From contig NW_004450397.1 in assembly GCF_000321225.1 (NCBI RefSeq), positions 1,635,560 through 1,699,559 on the forward strand: a stretch of DNA of 64,000 nucleotides. The letters run 5' to 3'. Both the position numbers and the translations under genes were made by a program. The stretch comes from Odobenus rosmarus divergens. Its lineage: Eukaryota; Chordata; Mammalia; Carnivora; Odobenidae. This document shows positions 57,072-64,000 of this stretch, in pieces. Each line of letters begins with the position of its first letter. The first letter of the stretch is position 1. Below the pieces are notes generated by a model. It was not told the DNA's origin, made no database searches, and saw only the letters and a program-made list of their open reading frames with translations.

Positions 57072-57251
57072 TTTTTTTTTTAAGATTTTATTTATTTATT
57101 TGAGAGAGAGAGAGTGCATGAGAGGGGGAGGGTCAGAAGAAGCAGACTCCCTGCTGAGCAGGGAGCCTGATGCAGGACTCAATCCTGGGACTCCCGGATC
57201 ACGACCTGAGCTGAAGGCAGTTGCTTAACCAACTGAGCCACCCAGGCGCCT
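57072..57251 (-). mobile_element. SINEC, minus, with 17-bp TSD
   Basis: Antisense copy with 'agggagcctgatgcaggact' and head 'gagccacccaggcgcc'. Flanks ttatgctctttcttttt (57055-57071) and ttatgctttttcttttt (57252-57268) differ at one base. The frame 57037-57228 is SINE sequence. Confidence 0.97.
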
Positions 57252-57484
57252 TTATGCTTTTTCTTTTTACCAAGAGAAGAACATGTAGCATCTTGTCAAG
57301 GAGGATGAAAGACACCTGGAAAATACTTGGATTCAACCCAAACTTTGGAGTCAAGCTTGAGTAAGCCGAGCCTAGATCAGCTGAACCCCAGTTGACTCAC
57401 AAATGCATAAGCAAAAAAGAAAGTCTTACTGTTGTTTGCTCCTGAGTTTTGGAGTGGCTTGTAAGGCCTCAATTTTGTGACAAT

Positions 57485-57670
57485 AGCTGACAGATAAAGA
57501 GTTTAAGATGTTTTGACAGCCCAGTAAGAGCTTGGGCTTCATTTTACTAATGAGAAAAATGAGACACTAACTGATTTAAGTAATTTTCCTGAGCTCAGAC
57601 CAAATCTCAGAAAGTAATGTGAGACTACCTGTGTCAACATTACTTTACTTTGAGCCAGGAAATTTTAAAT
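57485..57670 (-). mobile_element. MIR, minus
   Basis: 'ttcattttactaatgagaaa', 'aatgagacactaactgattt', 'aagtaattttcctgagctca' are diverged antisense MIR core blocks. Confidence 0.6.
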
Positions 57671-60270
57671 CAGACTTCAAACCCATAAACATCTTAGTTG
57701 TTTGCTTTAAAACACTTGCAAAGCATTTTTTCTCGACAGTTTTCTCATCTGGGCAAATAACTTGTCAGAATACCAGTTTGCTCAACTGAATAAAGAACTC
57801 ACCTCTTACAACATCCATTAGTTTATTAAGACTACTTTAAGACTTTCACCTCAGATCCTAAACTATTAAGGCACTAACTTTGTCCAATTCTAACTAGATC
57901 CCCCTGCCTTGAAAGACTCACCTTCAATAACTTGAGAGAAGACTCCAAAACTCTATAAATATTCTTCCCTATCCTCTTTCTTTGAAATATTACTGAGACA
58001 ATCAAGATAATAATATCCCTTGCTGAAGTAAATTTAATGCACTTAGCTTTGCTTGTCAACAGCTTTGTTTTTGTTTTTATTTTATTTATTTATTTATTTT
58101 TGGTGGTCTTTATGTGAGAATTGACAGTTGACATAATTAGGATTATTCTGTTGAGCATTAATTAATACATATATTAATAAGAAGAGCAAAAACCTAGGTG
58201 TAAGTTTATTGGTTTCCAGTTCTCTTTGTTCCACCGTTAACTCACACTTTGATCAATGCATCAGGCTGACATCTATGGAAGAAAGGAAGGAAGAGAATCA
58301 TCTTTGAAGTTTCCATGCCTAAAACTATAATTTTAAGATTCTGAGATCAAACATACATAAAAAAATTACTGGAACAATTTTTTTTGTTTGTTCTCGATCT
58401 CTCTTAATAAGTGCATAAGTTGTAACATAACTATGATTTTTTATTGTTTTATTTTTGTCTATAAGTGCCTTAAAACACTGGTATAATTTATCCTTTAAAT
58501 TAAAGGGTTTTTTTTGTTATATAAATTAGTCTACATTAAGAGTCTGAATCTAAATATATTATTTTTCTGATGCTAATTGTATTTTCCTAAAATGACAATA
58601 CCTATTTGGAATTTACTGGTTCGCAATATTACCTAACCCAAATAGAAATTTTATCTCCCACTAAGTGGCAAATAAAGACAGCCTCCTGCTAAAGAAATAG
58701 CACCTAGCTTAATGCCACCTTGTTTCATTGGTCTTTCAGAAGATGTTTATTATTATTTTGCACACAATTCTGGCAGGTCTTCTGCAGATTAAACAAAATA
58801 AACTCTAGGATGATACTTTATGTAGACATGCTGATAGCATGTAGAAGAGAGAGCAATTTATCCTCAAAGGAGGAAACCACATTACTACTGAAAGCTGTTG
58901 TAGGACTACAAAGTACAAAGTCTAGAGACATTTAAAATAGGCCAGTCTTACACGCCTTTGATTTACAGATAGTGAAATAGCCGATGTTCATAAAAATGAT
59001 GTTCCATCATCTGGAAGCTGACTTAAAGTTTCAGCAAAATTCTTTATTTAAGGATTGAGAGAAATGCACAATACCTTTTTGAAACAGTTATGTACCAAAA
59101 TTTTGTTCTTTAACTTTCAGAGGTAAAACATTATATGCCTATAAAATCTGAGGGTCCAAAATAATAAAGCAAAGAGTTCCAGATAGCTGGGGTTTTATAA
59201 TACTTAGCTTTTTGAAATATTCTCTAATGTTTTCTGGTTTGCTTTCTCTTAGCTTAACACCAAATTTCATTAATCCAAGGTTTGATTTATAACATATATT
59301 CCTTGACTATTTTGTAAACAATTAAAATTTTCACACTGGCAAGAATTAAGTTCTGCCTTTTAGTTCCATCACCAGTGTTATTTCTATACCCTCCTCTTTA
59401 CCTTTCAAAACTCGTTATTTCAAATATATCAGGAGGATCTTATATGTGATTCACTGAGCAAAGGTTAACTCTAGGAAAATGTTCCACTTTTGATTTAATC
59501 AGTTTTTGGTGTGGAAATAAATTCAATTGAGAGATTTTTTTCTTCCAAGTCAAAAACTTTCATTTCTTATAAATAAGATACAGATTGATTACATTTTATG
59601 CTTCAGTTGTAATGACTCCATAGCCTGAGCAGAAAATAGGCTAGTCTCTTTGGATGGATGTCACATTAGAAGGTAAGTTTCAAGTCAGGTGTTGCCGGCT
59701 TTCAATATTTTTGGCAGCTTAACTGCAATATGTTTTATATGTGAAATAATTAGGGTGTTTATACAACTTACCAGAAGCTTTTCAATAGTGAGTGCTCGTA
59801 CTCTTTCCTGCTTAACTTAGCCCATGAAGATGAATATGAAAATGGATGAAATAATAGGTAAGTAGAAACTTCGTACTTTCAAATAGATGATAGATGAGAT
59901 GAATGAGAAAGGGAAGAAGCTATATTTTTGAATTTACAAATGGAAATTTTCTACACAGTAATGATGGCTATGTTAAAAGGAAAAATTCATCAATCAAAAA
60001 CAGTGTTGACATATTTTGATATAATGCTGATTTATTTTTTGACTTGTCTGTTTCAATTAACAATGGTTTGGGCAATTGATTTATTTTTTGAATTTTCTAC
60101 AATTATTAAATCTTTTCTGACAGCCTGAATAATAACCTGATAAGCTCCAGTTCAGTAGCTCTATAGGTATACTGTTGAATTAGTTTGAGAGTAAATATAC
60201 TTTAAAATAAATGAAACAACATACTAACTTCTACAAAATTAATCACTAATCCCCATTTTTGGGATGGTGT
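57671..60270. other. Unassigned unique AT-rich sequence
   Basis: About 2.6 kb with no repeat I can name other than a (TTTA)n-type tract at 58070-58101. The frames 57874-58059, 58720-58935 and 59928-60128 have no supporting features. Confidence 0.4.
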
Positions 60271-60277
60271 CATACTA

Positions 60278-60309
60278 TACCTTTTTCTTTTCTTTTCTTT
60301 TCTTTTTTT
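60278..60309. repeat. (CTTTT)n, decayed A-tail of the pseudogene
   Basis: Plus strand shows four CTTTT units then T7, next to a run of about eight G. On the minus strand this is A-rich with GAAAA expansions, as often grows from retroposon tails. Confidence 0.9.
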
Positions 60310-60325
60310 GGGGGGGGACTGGTTC

Positions 60326-60331
60326 TTTATT
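60326..60331 (-). promoter_or_regulatory. AATAAA polyadenylation signal retained from parent mRNA
   Basis: Reads AATAAA on the minus strand within 'tttttgaaataaagaacc', followed about 10-20 bases later by the pseudogene's A-rich tail. It marks the true 3' end of the copied mRNA. No evidence it is used now. Confidence 0.85.
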
Positions 60332-61886
60332 TCAAAAAGACACTTGTCAATTTTCAGTATCAAAACAGTTTGTTTGCACTATTGGTTTCTTTCTCCCAAT
60401 CGGCCCTCAAAGAGAGCACACCAAGGAGAGTGCATTTTAAGCCAATAAGCTGCAGGATGCACACCTAACAGCCCTCACAGAAACCTCACCAAAAAGAGGA
60501 ACTGGGGAGGGAAAGAAACTTTAAAAGACCAGCACAGTCAGCCCACAGACTGTAGAGAGTTCTCAGCCAGATGGGGTGGCTAATGTGCCCCAACCCTAAA
60601 GAAGCAAAGTTTCAAAATAATATAAAATTTAAAAACAGTTTTGTACATAAGCTATTCAAGATTTCTCCAGCACTAACTGATACAAAGCACGAGATGACAC
60701 TTTTAGAGACAGCAGCTTTGGACCCAGCAAAGGGTGATGAGATGAATTTGTTTCATATGGCTAAATCAGTGGCAAACACATAATTTTCTTTTTTTTCCTT
60801 CAAGGAGGCAGGAGAGCAAATAAGTGGTCACCTCAACATAAGGGGAACATGATCCATTCTGTGGGCAGTTAGGGCAAAGATAGGATAAGGGTTTGGTCTC
60901 AGAAGTCTCACCATCTTAATTTGTTTGGTCACTTACGATGGAAAAAAAATTACAAATAAAGTTGCTCAAAGATACCTTAAAGCTGAAACCCTGAACCACA
61001 CTTTTTTGGCCACTCCTTCTGGAATCACCTTTCTAATTTGGCTGGTACTTTGGCCAAAGCAATGAAGCTTCCCAGAGTGGGTCTCTTTCTGGGCTCTGGC
61101 TCTCAGTAAGGCAGGCCCCTGTGGCTTTCCCTCCTTTGTGGAGAGGGCACTATGCACTAAACTGAAAAGTTACTTTCCAAATGTGAGGAAGGGGTTAGAC
61201 TGCTGCTTCAGACTATGGAATTATTTGGAATGTTTTACAAATGGTCGCCACCTCAACAACACCAAAAAAGGGTAAATACAAAATGTGTACATCACAACAC
61301 GCTTTTCAAGATACTTTGCATTGTGCTCACATTCCCTTAAACATTGTTCCCAAAGGTGCTCAGCCTCAAGCCCAACTGGAATCTCTAGGGAGAAGCAGAT
61401 ACAGTTTGGCGAAAAAGACACAGGGGTTGGAGTGGGAGAGGCGGCAAAAGGAGAAAGCAGCCTTCCAGTTAGAGATCAGCCCTCAGTTTCAAGTTCAGCT
61501 TCGGGCAGGGGCAGGCTGGCCTCAGGCGGAGTCTGGGTCAGAGGGACGAGCAGCGGCAGGGCCGGACTGGGGTGCTCTACATGTCATTCAGGTCAAGCAG
61601 AGCCTGGTCCAGCATCCTTTGTGTACAGAGGTGCTCGCCTTTGGTGCATTTCAGCTTATCTTCCAAATCATCAATTGTCTTCTCCAGCTTGGCTACTGAT
61701 CTCTCAGCAAACTCAGCACGGGTCTCTGCCTCCTTGAGTTTGTCCGTGACAATCTTTATCTCTTCCTCATATTTGTCTTCCCTTTGAGAGTACTTTTCTT
61801 CAGCAGCCCTCAGACACTTAAGGTTCTGGTCCGTCCGTCTGATCTGCTCATCCATCTCCGGCAACGGACTCTGCCAGCTTAGCTCA

Positions 61887-61988
<102 letters not shown>

Positions 61989-62474
61989 TTAGATTTCCTG
62001 GAGTTCCATCTTTTCTTCATCTTTTAAGGCTCAGTTCTCAATACCCTTCATACCTCTTTCGCTCTCATCAGTGGTTTTCTCCGCTTCCTCCTGCTTTTGC
62101 AGGGCAGTGGCCAGGGGCTCCTGGGCGCGGTCCAGCTCCTCTTCCACCAGTTTGGTCCTACGGTTCAAGGAGGCCACCTCAGTCTCGGCCTGCTTCCGGG
62201 CCTGCCTTTCCCCTTCCACTTCCCACTGCGGGCGCTTGGCCCTCTCCTCTGAGCCATCTGCTTGCTGCTGCAGAACCTGGATCCTGCGCTTCACCTCCTC
62301 AATGGTGGTGATCCCGGCCATGGTGCCCACCAGCCCCTGCTCGCGCTCGGCTTCCTGCCTGCTCCGCTCGGCGCTGAAGCCGCTTCTCTACCCCTTTTTT
62401 TTTTATAAGTATATTTTCTCCTTCTTATAACAAATACTGTTTGTGTGTACACATTTATTTAAATATCAAAATGA

Positions 62475-63341
62475 AGGGAACCCTCCTACACTGTTGGTGG
62501 AAATGCAAGTTGGTGCAACCACTCTGGAAAACAGTATGGAGGTTCCTCAAACAGTTGAAAATAGAGCTACCATACGATCCAGCAATTGCACTACTGGGTA
62601 TTTACCCCAAAGATACAAATGTAGGGATCCGAAGGGGTACATGCACCCCGATGTTTATAGCAGCAATGTCCACAATAACCAAACTGTGGAAAGAGTCAAG
62701 ATGTCCATCGACAGATGAATGGGTAAAGAAGATGTGGTATATATACACAATGGATTATTATGCAGCCATCAAAAGGAATGAGATCTTGCCATTTGCAATG
62801 ACGTGGTTGGAACTGGAGGGTGTTATGCTGAGTGAAATAAGTCAATCAGAGAAAGACATGTATCATATGACCTCACTGATATGAGGAATTCTTAACCTCA
62901 GGAAACAAACTGAGGGTTGCTGGAGTGGTGGGGAGTGGGAGGGATGGGGTGGCTGGGTGATAGACATTGGGGAGGGTATGTGCTATGGCAAGTGCTGTGA
63001 ATTGTGCAAGACTGTTGAATCACAGATCTGTACCGCTAAAGCAAATAATGCAATATATGTTAAGAAAAAAAAAGAAGAAGATGATAGCAGGAGGGGAAAA
63101 ATGAAGGGGGAGAAATCAGAGGGGTAGACCAACCATGAGAGACGATGGACACTGAAAAACAAACTGAGGGTTTTAGAGGGGAGGCGGGTGGGGGGATGGG
63201 TTAGCCTGGTGTTGGGTATTAAAGAGGGCACGTTCTGCCTGGAGCACTGGGTATTATGCACAAACAATGAATCATGGAACACTACATCCAAAACTAATGA
63301 TGTAATGTATGGTGATTAACATAACAATAAAAAATAAAAAA
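62475..63341 (+). mobile_element. Young L1, 5'-truncated: end of ORF2 plus 3'UTR, 14-bp TSD
   Basis: 62475-62883 encodes, in one open frame, the carboxy-terminal part of L1 ORF2 protein (Cys-containing region with 'HCWWKC', '[13 protein letters not shown]', 'TMDYYAAIKRNEI'), ending at a natural TGA after 'MTSLI'. The upstream start in this frame is not the real one: the reverse transcriptase and endonuclease are missing. The 3'UTR follows (62884-63341) with the G-rich tract, 'aaagagggcacgttctgcct' and a short A-rich tail. Exact flanks aaatatcaaaatga at 62461-62474 and 63342-63355, with TTT|AAA at the left edge as L1 endonuclease prefers. The two other L1 tails in this window share its 3' terminus. 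Confidence 0.97.
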
Positions 63342-63479
63342 AAATATCAAAATGATATTATGTAGAAATAATTCTGTTTTTAGAAGATGACTATCAGAAA
63401 GAAAAATGGATCCTTCCTGCGGTCTCAGGAACTCAAAACTATGAGTTGATTAACTGCAACATTATAATTCACATTTCTA

Positions 63480-63675
63480 GGGTGCTGGGTGGCTCAGTTG
63501 GTTAAGCAACTGCCTTTGGCTCAGGTCATGATCCTGGAGTCCCGGGATTGAGTCCCGCATCGGGCTCCCTGCTCGGCGAGGGGCCTGCTTCTCCCTCTAA
63601 CCCTCCCCGCTTTCATGTACTCTCTCTCTCTCTCATTCTCACTCTCTCAAAATAAATAAATAAATCTTTAAAAAA
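63480..63675 (+). mobile_element. SINEC with 14-bp TSD
   Basis: Plus copy from 'gggtgctgggtggctcagtt' (two bases shorter at the head than the norm) to an AAATAAATAAAT tail. Exact flanks aattcacatttcta at 63466-63479 and 63676-63689. Confidence 0.97.
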
Positions 63676-63689
63676 AATTCACATTTCTA

Positions 63690-64000
63690 ATTTGTGATTA
63701 GATAATTAAATGTTTTCACATATTTCCAGTGTGTTGAAATCCATGTTAAACTCAGTATATTTGCTCATTCACTGTCATGTAATTTCACTAAATTTGGAGA
63801 TGTTTATTTGAGAAGTTGTGGGACTCTCACTTCCCTCGATCACCTGTTAGAATATTTTCTTACGGAGGTTTTAGCTCTATTGGGGAGAATTATCTTCTAT
63901 TTTAGAATAGGTATAAATAGAAATAAAGGAATCATGTTAGTGAAATTTACCTTGATTGGCACACACTTTGAGAATCAATGCCCTCAGGCTTCCCGTTCTT
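63690..64000. other. Unassigned unique sequence to window end
   Basis: AT-rich, no gene or repeat recognised. Confidence 0.4.

Noticed and set aside
61241..61737. Two plus-strand frames of about 150 codons
   Set aside because: They are antisense shadows of the TPM3 retrocopy's coding end and 3'UTR.
62441..62884. 147-codon frame as a host gene
   Set aside because: It is the C-terminal tail of L1 ORF2; the N-terminal residues come from the flanking target sequence.

Overview
This window is non-coding nuclear DNA from a mammal, most likely a caniform carnivore outside the dog family (bear, seal or weasel lineage). The main evidence is 21 copies of the carnivore tRNA-derived SINE (SINEC), which opens 'gcgcctgggtggctcag' and ends in a CT-rich stretch plus A-tail. 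None matches the dog-specific SINEC_Cf head as I remember it. Three L1 3' ends also carry a 3'UTR ('aaagagggcacgttctgc') that I associate with bears, panda and seals. The order-level call is firm; the family-level call is inference. I find no intact protein-coding gene, tRNA or rRNA gene, CRISPR array or operon. Open reading frames longer than 60 codons are short, isolated and mostly come from SINE, microsatellite or assembly-gap sequence.

Layout. 0-3 kb: SINE tail, old L1 scrap, then a decayed minus-strand ERVL-like retroelement carrying a 20-bp perfect hairpin. 3.8-10.4 kb: old L1 pieces interrupted by three SINEs, and unique AT-rich DNA. 10.4-13.8 kb: unassigned DNA, a possible L1 5' region and an MLT1-type LTR. 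14-18 kb: internally deleted old L1, hAT scraps, three SINEs in one orientation, a young L1 tail and a 55-bp tandem duplication. 20-33.6 kb: SINEs, MIRs, a Tigger1 DNA transposon hit by an L1, and a mixed-orientation SINE cluster at 31-33.5 kb. 33.6-46.6 kb: SINE-poor apart from two copies, AT-rich, with stretches that look like candidate conserved non-coding DNA. 46.6-57.3 kb: SINEs, an assembly gap of 185 N (47992-48176), MER20, an MST-type LTR and an L2. 57.3-64 kb: unique DNA, then a processed TPM3 (tropomyosin 3) pseudogene on the minus strand, a 5'-truncated young L1 69 bp beyond its 5' end, and a final SINE.

Nothing here works as a gene system. The sequence records successive retrotransposition: MIR/L2/old L1 and DNA transposons first, then MaLR LTRs, then SINEC, L1 and an L1-mobilised mRNA copy, often with target-site duplications (TSDs) still readable. 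I did not find a convincing undescribed biological system. The best leads are local rearrangements (hairpins and tandem duplications) and SINE-free blocks that could hold regulatory elements; both need alignment to other genomes.
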